Positions 35,807 to 44,435 of a DNA stretch of 64,000 nt are shown piece after piece. Origin of the DNA: an uncultured Hyphomonadaceae bacterium (GTDB taxonomy: Bacteria > Pseudomonadota > Alphaproteobacteria > Caulobacterales > Hyphomonadaceae); assembly GCA_913057945.1 (NCBI GenBank), contig CAJXOF010000003.1:186001-250000 (forward strand). The letters run 5' to 3'. A model generated the notes under the pieces. The model was given only the letters and a program-made list of their open reading frames with translations. It did not search any database and was not told where the DNA came from. The translations under genes and the position numbers were made by a program. Positions within the stretch are counted from its first letter, which is position 1. The number at the start of each line of letters is the position of its first letter.

Positions 35807-35821
35807 TTGAGAATTTCTCAA
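35807..35821. promoter_or_regulatory. Putative RpiR operator 2 (TTGAGAATTTCTCAA)
   Basis: A perfect 15-bp palindrome (7-1-7) 30 bases upstream of the HAD ATG and 168 before the TBDR start, in the divergent gap. It is related to the site at 34057-34071. Two copies of CATCGAAGT (35833 and 35874) also lie in this gap. Confidence 0.65.
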
Positions 35822-35988
35822 TTACAAATCGGCATCGAAGTAAATATCATTCATACAATGTTTTCTTAATCTTCATCGAAGTGTCGCGTTGAGCCTCTAG
35901 AGCACCCTCGTGGCAAGCGGCGTTGTTCGCGCTGCGCCACAGCCTGCTGATGGTTGGCGGGCGTTGGGGTTAGATGGAGAGACCAGCG

Positions 35989-38658
35989 ATGAGACTTGAT
36001 AAGAACAGAAGTTTGAAATTCGGTTTGAGCATCCTGATGGCGACTGTGGCTGTTCCGGCCGTGCTGGCGCAACAGGCCGACGACCGGAACGATTCCCGGC
36101 GTATGGAAACCATCCGGGTTGAAGGCCAGACGGTCGATGCGTCCGCATCCGACATCGCCGTGGACTTTGCCGAATACGGCACGCAGGTGCAGCTGATCAG
36201 CTCGGACGAGATCGAAACGGGCGGGTTCACGAATTTTGGCGAACTTGCCTCCGGCCTGATCCGGGGAGCCAATATCGGCTATTCGCCGGATGAGGGCGAG
36301 TTCACGATCCGGATCGATGGCGGCACTGATCGCGACACCTTGCTGCTCGTGGATGGCGTGCCCTTCTTCGACCGGTCGTCCCCTCTGGAAGACCTCTGGC
36401 CGGCGACAGCCATTGATCCCCGCATGATCGACGGCGTTGAAGTCTATCGCGGCGGCAACAGCCTGTATTTTGGATCGAATGGCGGCCTGGGGGTCGTGAG
36501 CGTCAAGACGAAGCGACCGGACGGCACGCTGAAAGGCGAGTTCGGCGTCTATGCCGGCTCGTTCAAGACCCGCGAATATTACGGCAACATGTCCTTCCCA
36601 TTGGACAAGGACGGCAAGCATTCCATCCTGGTCTATGGGCGCTCCTATGAAACGGATGCGCATGAGCTGTTCGATGAAGAAGCGTATGGCGACAATGTGC
36701 TGGCGCTCGGCGGACGGCACGAATTCCCGTACAGCTTCAACAGTCTGGGCCTGAAGTATCTCTGGGATATCGCGCCGGAAACCGAATTGCTGCTCGGCGC
36801 CTCCTACACCACGATCGATTTCCGGGATTCGTTCCCGCAGAGCACGGTCTTCCAGCCGAACTTCACAGAATTCCCGATCTATACGGCCGAATTCAAGCAC
36901 CGGTTCAATGACAAGCTGAAGTTCAATTTCGAGGCGCATTACCAGGATCCCCAACTCAAAAACAATGAGATCGACGCACAGATCTGCCAGATCCCGCGCC
37001 TGTCGGACTTGCCAGCGGACATCCAGGCGATTGCCGAAGGGCAGGGGATTTCCGGTTTTTCCACCGCCTCTGAATTCGAAAGCTTCGCAGCAGGTATTTC
37101 CGGTCTCGCCGCAGGGTGTGTGACCAATCCGGTCGGTAGCACCGGCAGCGCATCGGATGATAGCTGGAATGGCGGTAGCTCGTTCTACATCAACCAGGAT
37201 CCGGACAGCCCGTTCTACGGCCAGCCTTATGGCACGCACCAGAATCCGTTCCCGATTGGCGCGCCCATCGGCTACGTCGTGCAATCCACGGCGAGCTTCG
37301 GGGATGGCGGCCTGACCAAGGGCTTTGGCACGACCGACCAGCGAGAGTCCGGTTATGTCGATTATGGTTTGAACGCGCGGGCCACTTATACGGTCAATGA
37401 GTATGTGGAGCTTGTTGCGGGCCTTCAGAATACAACCTATACGGATAATTCCGACGCCTCCTTCGGGGTCAAGGATGTGACGCTGTCGAGCACCGGCATC
37501 TATGGTGACCTTCGGCTTTCCCTGCCGGTTCTTGACGGGTTCAGCGGCTCGTTCGCGGCCCGCCAGGATTTCAACGATAATTTCGATGACCAGTCGATCT
37601 GGAAAGTCGGTCTGCGCCAGGATTTCGGCTACGGTCTTTATGCACGCGGCTCGGGCGGCACATCCTACAGCCTTCCGAAAATCGATGAGATCGGTGCTTT
37701 CGGCTCCGGTGCAAACATCAATCCCGGCCTCCAGCCACAGGAAGTCAGCGCTTTCAATGTCGGTGCCGGTATTGATGGCGACATCTTCGGCGGAACCTAC
37801 AATGTCGAAATCGGGTACTTCGAAACCGAGATCAAGAATTTGTTCTCAAGCCGGGCAGTCGGCGCGGTCTGCTATGAATACGCAAACGATATCGCCAACC
37901 CATTGTTCAATAATCTGACCAATGACACCGCTGCCATCGAGCGCAATCGCCAGAACATTGTTCCACCGAACGACTTTTGCGCAACTGCCGCAGCAGGCCT
38001 GAACGATCCGGGCGAGTCGGTTGCCGTGAACGCGGTGGCCCAACAGGATATCGAAGGGATCACGCTTGATGTCGCGTTCGACTTCGACAAATGGCAAGCG
38101 GACTTCAGCTTCACGGACATGGAATCCCTGGAACCGAACCCGGTCTTCGGCGCGATGGCCCGCCTTGACGGCACGGCTACCGATCTGGGGTTTGTCGTGC
38201 CGGGCCATGCTGGGGGTTCGGAATACCGTCAGTCCTCAGAGCGTCCTGAATGGACCTTGTCCGGACTCGTCACCTACACGCCGACGGATCGCTGGGTGTT
38301 CGCCCTGAACCCGCGTTGGCAAGGGCCGGAATGGGCCTATGCCGGCACCAGCCTTGCCCGCATGGTGGATGAGGATGGCAACCGTGTCGTCGAAGACCTG
38401 AACTTCGGGGACTATTTTGTCCTGAACGGCTCTGTCCAGTACTTCCTCGGCGATGAGAAACAGCACCGCTTCCTCATTCGCGGTGTGAACCTTCTCGACG
38501 AAGAGTATTACGAGCGCGCTTCCGGCGGCTCAGGTTACAGTCGCGACCGCGCGGTGGTTCGCGGGGAAATTGGTCCGAACGACAGCGCCTATTACCGCCA
38601 GTATGGCTGGAACGGGAAACCGCGCTCCTTCTGGATCCAGTACGAGTACTCCTTCTAG
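35989..38658 (+). CDS. TonB-dependent receptor of the organophosphorus module
   Basis: 889 residues: a signal peptide ending near Val-Leu-Ala27, TonB box METIRVEGQ at 39-47, a plug with the LLLVDGVPFFDR and VEVYRGGNSLYFG phrases, and a barrel ending Ile-Gln-Tyr-Glu-Tyr-Ser-Phe. It is not close to the KRRHR trio. Start 35989 has GGAGAG at 35976-35981; ATG 35974 five codons earlier is also possible. It is divergent from the HAD phosphatase gene and followed on the same strand by an exported PHP phosphoesterase, so the pair would import and cleave the same class of compound. Four cysteines in extracellular loops could form disulfides. Confidence 0.9.
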   Translation: MRLDKNRSLKFGLSILMATVAVPAVLAQQADDRNDSRRMETIRVEGQTVDASASDIAVDFAEYGTQVQLISSDEIETGGFTNFGELASGLIRGANIGYSPDEGEFTIRIDGGTDRDTLLLVDGVPFFDRSSPLEDLWPATAIDPRMIDGVEVYRGGNSLYFGSNGGLGVVSVKTKRPDGTLKGEFGVYAGSFKTREYYGNMSFPLDKDGKHSILVYGRSYETDAHELFDEEAYGDNVLALGGRHEFPYSFNSLGLKYLWDIAPETELLLGASYTTIDFRDSFPQSTVFQPNFTEFPIYTAEFKHRFNDKLKFNFEAHYQDPQLKNNEIDAQICQIPRLSDLPADIQAIAEGQGISGFSTASEFESFAAGISGLAAGCVTNPVGSTGSASDDSWNGGSSFYINQDPDSPFYGQPYGTHQNPFPIGAPIGYVVQSTASFGDGGLTKGFGTTDQRESGYVDYGLNARATYTVNEYVELVAGLQNTTYTDNSDASFGVKDVTLSSTGIYGDLRLSLPVLDGFSGSFAARQDFNDNFDDQSIWKVGLRQDFGYGLYARGSGGTSYSLPKIDEIGAFGSGANINPGLQPQEVSAFNVGAGIDGDIFGGTYNVEIGYFETEIKNLFSSRAVGAVCYEYANDIANPLFNNLTNDTAAIERNRQNIVPPNDFCATAAAGLNDPGESVAVNAVAQQDIEGITLDVAFDFDKWQADFSFTDMESLEPNPVFGAMARLDGTATDLGFVVPGHAGGSEYRQSSERPEWTLSGLVTYTPTDRWVFALNPRWQGPEWAYAGTSLARMVDEDGNRVVEDLNFGDYFVLNGSVQYFLGDEKQHRFLIRGVNLLDEEYYERASGGSGYSRDRAVVRGEIGPNDSAYYRQYGWNGKPRSFWIQYEYSF

Positions 38659-38672
38659 TCATCCAATGGCCC

Positions 38673-38692
38673 GGTCCCGTGCAGACGGGACC
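38673..38692 (+). other. Intercistronic hairpin between TBDR and PHP genes
   Basis: A perfect 8-bp stem (GGTCCCGT / ACGGGACC) with a GCAG loop, 15 bases after the TBDR stop. A second dyad, GGCTGCCG ... CGGCAGCC, follows at about 38719-38750. There is no U-run, so these may limit 3' decay or lower downstream expression rather than end transcription. Confidence 0.5.
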
Positions 38693-38820
38693 AGGCTGCC
38701 CCGTTTGGATGATTACAGGCTGCCGGCGTTTGTCCCCACGTCGGCAGCCACCCCTTACCAAGTGTCACGGAGGTGAGATGCAGCCGTGATTAAACAGACG
38801 CCTACACAAGGAAGAGAGAC

Positions 38821-39948
38821 ATGAGATTCAGTTTCCTATGCATGGGCCTGACGGCCATGATCGTCGGCACGACTGCCACCGCGCATGAGCGCGCGGTTGA
38901 ATTCCCCGATACGGATGATGGACGCGTCGTGCTGGCCGCTGACCTGCACACCCATTCGGTGTTTTCCGATGGAGAAGTCTGGCCGTCGATCCGGGTCAAG
39001 GAAGCCCATCTGGATGGCCTGCAAGTGCTGGCGGTGACCGAGCATCTCGAGCACCAGCCCCATAAGGCCGACATGCCCCATCCGGACCGCAACCGCTCCT
39101 ATGAAGTGGCCGAGGAAGTGCGAGCGAGTTCCGAGTTCGACCTGATGGTCATCAATGGGGCCGAAGTGACCCATGACCAGCCCTATGGCCACATCAATGC
39201 GATTTTCCTGGATGATGCGAATGCCCTTCTGGTGGACGAGCCGAAGCAGGCAATGGAAGCCGCGAAAGCACAAGGGGCCTTTGTGTTCCTGAACCATCCC
39301 AACTGGTTGCCGCACATGCCGGACGGGATTGCGCGCCTGAGCGCCTATCATGAGGAATTGATCGCAGAGGGCCTGTTGCAGGGCGTCGAAGTGGCCAACG
39401 GAACGCTGGATGGCCATTCCGAACACGCGCTCCAGATTGCCCTCGACAACAATCTCACCGTGCTCGGAACCTCCGACATTCACGGCCTTGTTGACTGGAC
39501 GCATGATGCCGGAACGGGCGGACATCGACCAATGACGCTGGTCCTTGCCAGGGATGCAAGCCAAGCGGCGTTCAAGCAGGCTCTGTTCGATGGCCGGACG
39601 GTGGCCTGGTCCTATGACGATCTGCTTGGCCGCGAAGAGAATGTGAAGGCGGTCGTCGATGCCTGCCTGTCGCTTGAGGCGCAGCCAGCCCAGCGCAACT
39701 ACACGGTGATCTCGGCGACCATCGTGAATGCGTGTCCTGTGAACTTCACCTTGCTCAACCAGAGCGAAGAGACATTCCAGAATACCGGCGATGTCCTGAT
39801 GGTGAAGCGCAATGCGGAGACACCGATCACAGTGCGTACCAAGACCGGCGAAGGCCAGATGGCGCTGACCTTTGACGTGCTGAATGCCCAGATCGGCTTC
39901 CGCAAGGCGCTCTCCACGCGTCTTGAGACAACCATTCCGGCCGAGTAA
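38821..39948 (+). CDS. Exported PHP-domain metallo-phosphoesterase
   Basis: 375 residues with a signal peptide (cleavage near Ala-Thr-Ala21). PHP-domain metal ligands are visible in order: Asp41/His43/His45 in DLHTHSVFSDG, Glu74/His75 in TEHLEH, Glu115, His159 in NHPN, and Asp219/His221 in SDIHG. The full set suggests an active two- or three-metal hydrolase, here in the periplasm. PHP relatives include phosphodiesterases acting on organophosphate diesters as well as the CehA/McbA group; the substrate is not certain. About 110 C-terminal residues form an extra beta-rich domain. It is preceded by the TBDR and followed by a strong terminator, so they form a two-gene operon. Confidence 0.87.
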   Translation: MRFSFLCMGLTAMIVGTTATAHERAVEFPDTDDGRVVLAADLHTHSVFSDGEVWPSIRVKEAHLDGLQVLAVTEHLEHQPHKADMPHPDRNRSYEVAEEVRASSEFDLMVINGAEVTHDQPYGHINAIFLDDANALLVDEPKQAMEAAKAQGAFVFLNHPNWLPHMPDGIARLSAYHEELIAEGLLQGVEVANGTLDGHSEHALQIALDNNLTVLGTSDIHGLVDWTHDAGTGGHRPMTLVLARDASQAAFKQALFDGRTVAWSYDDLLGREENVKAVVDACLSLEAQPAQRNYTVISATIVNACPVNFTLLNQSEETFQNTGDVLMVKRNAETPITVRTKTGEGQMALTFDVLNAQIGFRKALSTRLETTIPAE

Positions 39949-39982
39949 GTCTCGCCCAATTCCGAGACGTGTATCCCATTGA

Positions 39983-40015
39983 GAGCGCACATCCCTTCGG
40001 GTGTGCGCTCTTTTC
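39983..40015 (+). terminator. Rho-independent terminator after the PHP gene
   Basis: A 9-bp GC-rich stem (GAGCGCACA 39983-39991 / TGTGCGCTC 40002-40010), with a further CCC/GGG pairing inside the loop, followed by TTTT. It lies 34 bases past the stop codon and ends the TBDR-PHP operon. Confidence 0.85.
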
Positions 40016-40063
40016 GTGTGATGGCCAGGCAACACTTTCACGAGGTGCCCCAAAGCGCACCGG

Positions 40064-40082
40064 ATTGCAATTGACTTGCAAT
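40064..40082. repeat. Inverted repeat ATTGCAA-N5-TTGCAAT
   Basis: A perfect 7-bp dyad about 70 bases upstream of the siderophore TBDR start and 28 bases before the Fur-like box. Its spacer with flank reads TTGACT, a possible -35 element. It may be an additional operator. Confidence 0.45.
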
Positions 40083-40110
40083 GGCATTTCCCTTAGTCGG
40101 CAATTAAGAT

Positions 40111-40125
40111 TGAGACACATTCTCA
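40111..40125. promoter_or_regulatory. Fur-box-like site 1
   Basis: TGAGACACATTCTCA, 26 bases before the TBDR ATG. It matches 13 of 15 positions of the site before the Fiu-like gene (49763-49777) and fits the 7-1-7 Fur pattern TGAxAAT-N-ATTxTCA with five of seven arm positions paired. Inference: iron repression by Fur or a related regulator. Confidence 0.7.
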
Positions 40126-40151
40126 TAATTGCCAATTCAGGGGTTACAGAA

Positions 40152-42329
40152 ATGGACGTATCGCGGATCAGCGCTGTCAGTACGATTGCGCTTGTTATGG
40201 GTTTGGCATGCGCCGCTCCGGCCTGGGCGCAGTCTTCCGGTGAAGGCGACCCCGAAGAGAGTCGTCAGGAAACCGTTATCGTCACGGGCACGACGGGCTC
40301 GTTCGGCGCGACCAAGACAGAAACCCCGATTGTCGAGACGGCGCGGTCGCTGTCAGTCGAAACCTCCGACATGTTCATCGACAAGGGCGCGTTGAAACTG
40401 GCCGAAACGCTGACTTATGTGGCGGGCGTGACCGCCGAGCCCTATGGGTTCTCCACGCGCGGCGACTTCCCGTTCTCCCGGGGGCTCAGCATCCCGCGCT
40501 ATCGCGACTCCATCCAGGAACTCTTCGGCAGCTACAATTCCACCCGCGCCGACGTGTACACGATCGAGCAGGTCGAAGTGCTCAAAGGGCCTGCTTCGGT
40601 GCTCTACGGTCAGGGCTCGCCGGGCGGTATCGTCAACTATGTGTCCAAGACGCCGCTTGAGGAATTTGGCGGGGAGATTGCGGCGCAGGTCGGTAATTAT
40701 GAGCACTACCAGATTGCGGGCGATGTGACCGGACCGGTCGCGGGCTCCGATGGAAAACTGCTCTATCGGATGGTCGGCCTCTACCGGGACACGGGAACGC
40801 AGATTGACCAGGTTGATGAAACGACTTCTGTCCTGATGCCCTCGCTCAGCTGGCTGCCAACCCCGGACACGAAGTTCACGGTCATCGGCCTCCTTCAGGA
40901 CACGGATAGCGATGCGGCCGCGCAATTCATTCCTGTGGACGGCACCTTGACCCCGCACAGCGTCACCGGCGAATACCTCGACACAAATGTGTATGTCGGT
41001 GAGCCGGGCTTCAATCGCTACAACACGGAGTCGCAACAGGTCACCTTGCTGGGCGAGCACCGCATCAATGATGTGTTCAAGCTTGAGGGAACGGCGCTCT
41101 GGCGGTCGGGCGAAGCTGACTATCATCAGGCCTGGCCGGTCTTCTATGGCCCGCGCTATCTGAACCAGATTCTGGAGGCGACCCCTGCCTTGCAGGCTGC
41201 TGCAGACCTGCAGGGCCTTACTTTCACCGATACGACTGTTCCGCGTACCTTCTATCAGGGGGACAACACGTTCGACCAGCTGGCGGGCGATCTGCGTCTG
41301 CGCGCGGAATTCTCCACCGGAGATTTTGACCACCACGTCCTTGCCGGCGTCCAATACCAGGATGTCGAGACGGACAGCGATTCCGCCTATTATTTCGGGG
41401 GTGGCGTTCTGGCGGGCGATTTCCGCTACGTTCTGGATCTCGCCGATCCGGTCTATGGCAACTATCCCGATCAGGCGACGTTCGATGCGATCTACAGCGA
41501 CACGCCTGCATCTACCGTGCAGGATCTCGGCATCTATGTCTCCGACCAGATTTCCTACGAAAACTGGCGCTTCACGCTTGGCGTCCGCAGCGACAATGTC
41601 GAAAATGACAGCGGGACAGTCGTTCAGGAAGATGACGCGATCTCAACCAGCGTGGGCGTGCTCTACCGGTTCGACAATGGCTTCGCGCCCTATGCCAGTT
41701 ACTCGGAATCCTTCGAGACGGTCGTCGGGACGGATACGAGCACAGGCAACCCGCTCAAACCGCAGGAAGCCACACAGTATGAAGTGGGGGTGAAGTATGA
41801 GCCGCGCGCCTTCCCGGGGCTCATCACGATCAACTATTTCGACATCGAGATTTCCAATCTGGACAATCCGAATTCCCTGCCAGGCGCGGCGTCTCAACAG
41901 GAAGGCGTGGGCAAGCTGAAGGGGTTTGAATTCGAGAGCCATGTCCAGCTGGAGGAAGTCTATCTGCAGGCAGCGATCTCCACGCTGGATGCTGAAGACC
42001 CGAACGGATTCCAACTGGCCGCTGCTCCCGAAACGCAGGCGTCCCTGTGGGCCAGCTGGCGGCCGGAGGGCCGCTGGTCGGGTTTCAAGACAGGCACAGG
42101 TATTCGCTATGTCGGCGAGACAGTTTCCGAGAACGGGACCCTTCGCTATGTGACGCCGGATTACACGCTGGGCGATTTGATGGTCGGCTATGAGTGGGAC
42201 ACCTGGGATTTCCAGGTGAATGCCCGTAACTTGACCGATGAGGAATATCTCACTGGCTGCCTGACGCGGGGCGATTGCTTCCCCGGCCAGCGCCGGACGG
42301 TCGTGGCCAGCCTTCGCTATAAATTCTAA
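40152..42329 (+). CDS. TonB-dependent siderophore receptor
   Basis: 725 residues. Signal peptide ending Ala-Trp-Ala26, TonB box ETVIVTG at 40-46, then the siderophore-receptor plug: TLTYVAGVTAEPYG, a RGLSIPRYRD segment and VEVLKGPASVLYGQGSPGG. The barrel ends Leu-Arg-Tyr-Lys-Phe. This plug style is that of ferrichrome- and hydroxamate-type receptors (FhuA/FoxA group), but the exact ligand is unknown. ATG 40152 has AGGGG eight bases upstream; the longer frame to 39969 covers the terminator and Fur-like box and is rejected. It is followed after 11 bases by a small membrane protein and then a PepSY protein, forming an iron-uptake and ferric-reduction operon. Confidence 0.92.
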   Translation: MDVSRISAVSTIALVMGLACAAPAWAQSSGEGDPEESRQETVIVTGTTGSFGATKTETPIVETARSLSVETSDMFIDKGALKLAETLTYVAGVTAEPYGFSTRGDFPFSRGLSIPRYRDSIQELFGSYNSTRADVYTIEQVEVLKGPASVLYGQGSPGGIVNYVSKTPLEEFGGEIAAQVGNYEHYQIAGDVTGPVAGSDGKLLYRMVGLYRDTGTQIDQVDETTSVLMPSLSWLPTPDTKFTVIGLLQDTDSDAAAQFIPVDGTLTPHSVTGEYLDTNVYVGEPGFNRYNTESQQVTLLGEHRINDVFKLEGTALWRSGEADYHQAWPVFYGPRYLNQILEATPALQAAADLQGLTFTDTTVPRTFYQGDNTFDQLAGDLRLRAEFSTGDFDHHVLAGVQYQDVETDSDSAYYFGGGVLAGDFRYVLDLADPVYGNYPDQATFDAIYSDTPASTVQDLGIYVSDQISYENWRFTLGVRSDNVENDSGTVVQEDDAISTSVGVLYRFDNGFAPYASYSESFETVVGTDTSTGNPLKPQEATQYEVGVKYEPRAFPGLITINYFDIEISNLDNPNSLPGAASQQEGVGKLKGFEFESHVQLEEVYLQAAISTLDAEDPNGFQLAAAPETQASLWASWRPEGRWSGFKTGTGIRYVGETVSENGTLRYVTPDYTLGDLMVGYEWDTWDFQVNARNLTDEEYLTGCLTRGDCFPGQRRTVVASLRYKF

Positions 42330-42340
42330 GGCAAGCCTGG

Positions 42341-42922
42341 ATGACCCCAACGGACTATCTATTGGCAATCCTTGCCGCCCTCGGAGGGGTTTCCGGTCTT
42401 GCGCTGCTCTTCACCGTGTGGCGCAAGCCCGGTCGGCCGTTCTTGTTGGCGCTCGGATGGGCGCTGGTGGGGGCGAGCCTTGTCGTCTGGTTCATGGTCA
42501 ATCTGGATCGGGGCGTGGCGCAAGTCGCCTCGCTCCTGATGCTGGTCGTAGCCAGCGCGATCACCATGCCTGGGCTTTTGGGCACCAATGGCCTTCAGGC
42601 ACCCTTCCGCGAACGGGACGTGCCAGCTGGGGCGCCCCGGTCCGCCTTGCAGCGGACAGGCGATATCGCCTCCGGCATCTGGACTTTCCTCCTGGCCGGA
42701 CCCATCGCGGGCGCGATTTCGATCTATGCAGGCGGAGCCATTTTGCGCGCCACCGCCCCGGATACGGGCAGCCCGACCAATGCTGCCGTGACAGCTTTCA
42801 TCATCAGCCTGATTCTCTGGGCATTGCTGAGTACGCTGCTACTCATGGAAAAACGTAAACTGCGCCGCACCCTGTATGCGGCGGCCGCCTTGGCGGTCGT
42901 GCTCTGCGCCGCATTCATCTAG
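42341..42922 (+). CDS. Hypothetical membrane protein in siderophore operon
   Basis: 193 residues with four or five hydrophobic helices (about 5-22, 35-52, 57-76, 112-133, 145-190). I do not recognise the family; its position between a siderophore receptor and a PepSY reductase resembles the small iron-uptake membrane proteins (DUF3325/DUF3649-like) found in such operons, but no signature is certain. It starts 11 bases after the receptor stop and ends 19 bases before the next gene. It probably supports iron release or transport in the inner membrane; inference from context only. Confidence 0.7.
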   Translation: MTPTDYLLAILAALGGVSGLALLFTVWRKPGRPFLLALGWALVGASLVVWFMVNLDRGVAQVASLLMLVVASAITMPGLLGTNGLQAPFRERDVPAGAPRSALQRTGDIASGIWTFLLAGPIAGAISIYAGGAILRATAPDTGSPTNAAVTAFIISLILWALLSTLLLMEKRKLRRTLYAAAALAVVLCAAFI

Positions 42923-42941
42923 CCAATCGAGGCACTCCCCA

Positions 42942-44435
42942 ATGGCAAAATCCCTCTGGCCAAAATCTTCCAGTGAACGGGTGGATTCCGCGCTGTCCGC
43001 ACATTCCGTCATGGGGCTGGTGATCAGTGCCTTGCTGTTCGTCATCTGTGTCAGCGGCACGATTGCCGTTTTCGAGGATGAACTGGAATGGTGGGAACAG
43101 GCGGGCACACCGACGGTTCAGGAGGTTTCGCCAGCGGTGATGCAGGCCACGGCCGCAAACATCCTGAAGCGGGATCCTGAGACGAGCCACATCTATCTGT
43201 ACCCGCCGCGGGACAACTGGCCTCGTTTCGTGGCCGGCGGCGACAATGGCATGTTCGTGCTGGACGAAACCGGGGAGATTGCAAGCACGCTTGAAGCCCC
43301 GTGGAATGATTTCCTGATCGAACTCCATTATTATCTGACGCTGCCGCACAGTCTCGGGATCATCATCGTCGCCATTTTCGGTGTCATGCTGGTGTCGATG
43401 GCGATTTCGGGCTTGCTCGCCCATCCGCGCATCTTCCGGGATGCATTCCGGTTCCGCCGTACGGGGCAGGCCCGTCTGGCGCAGGTGGACCTTCACAATC
43501 GCCTCAGCGTCTGGACAGCACCCTTCCTGATCGCCGTGGCCGGGACAGGCGCGATGATCGGCCTGTTCGGGGTTGTGGCCTTCGTCTTCGCGCAGACCAA
43601 TTATGGGGGGGACACCAAACAGCTCAGCGAAGCGATCTTTGGCGGCGAAGTCATCGAGGCGGATGCCACGCCGGCGCCGCTCACCGGGGTGGATACGGCG
43701 CTCATCCATCTGGACCGCGACGTGCCGGATGCAAACGCGTTCATCGTGATCGTCCATGAGCCCGGCACGAAGAGCCAGCATATCGAAATCTATGGCGACG
43801 AAACCGATCGCCTGATCTATGGCGAAACCTATACCTATTCGACCGAGGGCGAATTGCTGGCCACGGGGCACAATTCGGACGGGCCGGTCGGCCAGCAGAT
43901 CGCCATGTCGATGTACCGGCTGCACTTCGGGGATTTCGGCGGCGCGCTGATGAAGTCTATCTATTTTATCCTCGGCATCATGCTCTGCATCATCATTGCG
44001 AGCGGGTTGAACATCTATTTCCTCAAGCGTCGCGAAAAGGGGCGTGCGGCCCCGCGTCTTGAAGCCATGTGGAGCGGATGGATCTGGGGCAGTGTGGCCA
44101 TGTTCCCGATCACGCTGAGCGCCAGCCTGTTCGGTATGAGCGGCGCTTGGTTGATCGCGCTCTACTGGCTGGGATCTGTTGCATTTGCAGGTGCAGCGAC
44201 CGTCCGGATGAGCGCGGCTTCGGCGGGCCGGGCCTTCCGGATGGTGTTCGGGATCGCCTTGCTCCTGGCGCCGCTGGTGCAGCTGATTCGAGGCGACGTG
44301 AGCTGGAGCAACGCCTATGCGCTGGTCATTTCCATTGGCCTGTTGCTGACAGGCGCAGCGTTCGTGGCTAAGGCGATCTCGACCCTGCGTCCGGCGGATA
44401 TCCGGCCGGTTCCGTCCCCTGAAGCCAAGCTCTAG
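42942..44435 (+). CDS. PepSY-type membrane protein, probable ferric-siderophore reductase
   Basis: 497 residues. Start ATG 42942 (frame open from 42876). The family layout is a first helix with LSAHSVMGLVISALLFVICV (about 19-40), a periplasmic PepSY segment, a second helix near 145-165, a third with LHNRLSVWTAPFLIAVAG, and several C-terminal helices. The His-rich positions at helix ends (HSVMG, ELHYYLTLPHS, DLHNRLS, RLHFGDF) suit the haem- or Fe-binding seen in FoxB/PepSY reductases. It probably reduces ferric siderophore in the inner membrane with electrons from the quinone pool. Convergent with tonB; the two stop codons overlap at CTAG. Confidence 0.87.
   Translation: MAKSLWPKSSSERVDSALSAHSVMGLVISALLFVICVSGTIAVFEDELEWWEQAGTPTVQEVSPAVMQATAANILKRDPETSHIYLYPPRDNWPRFVAGGDNGMFVLDETGEIASTLEAPWNDFLIELHYYLTLPHSLGIIIVAIFGVMLVSMAISGLLAHPRIFRDAFRFRRTGQARLAQVDLHNRLSVWTAPFLIAVAGTGAMIGLFGVVAFVFAQTNYGGDTKQLSEAIFGGEVIEADATPAPLTGVDTALIHLDRDVPDANAFIVIVHEPGTKSQHIEIYGDETDRLIYGETYTYSTEGELLATGHNSDGPVGQQIAMSMYRLHFGDFGGALMKSIYFILGIMLCIIIASGLNIYFLKRREKGRAAPRLEAMWSGWIWGSVAMFPITLSASLFGMSGAWLIALYWLGSVAFAGAATVRMSAASAGRAFRMVFGIALLLAPLVQLIRGDVSWSNAYALVISIGLLLTGAAFVAKAISTLRPADIRPVPSPEAKL

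Noticed and set aside
35833..35882. Direct repeat CATCGAAGT, 41 bp apart, as an operator pair
   Set aside because: Short direct repeat with no recurrence in the other gap of the locus; the palindrome at 35807 is the better candidate.
35866..37284. 472-codon minus-strand ORF opposite the TBDR
   Set aside because: It runs antisense to a clear TBDR, has no recognisable domain and an unusual composition; it is a by-product of the GC-rich coding frame.
38836..40053. 405-codon minus-strand ORF opposite the PHP gene
   Set aside because: Antisense shadow of the exported PHP enzyme; crosses its terminator.
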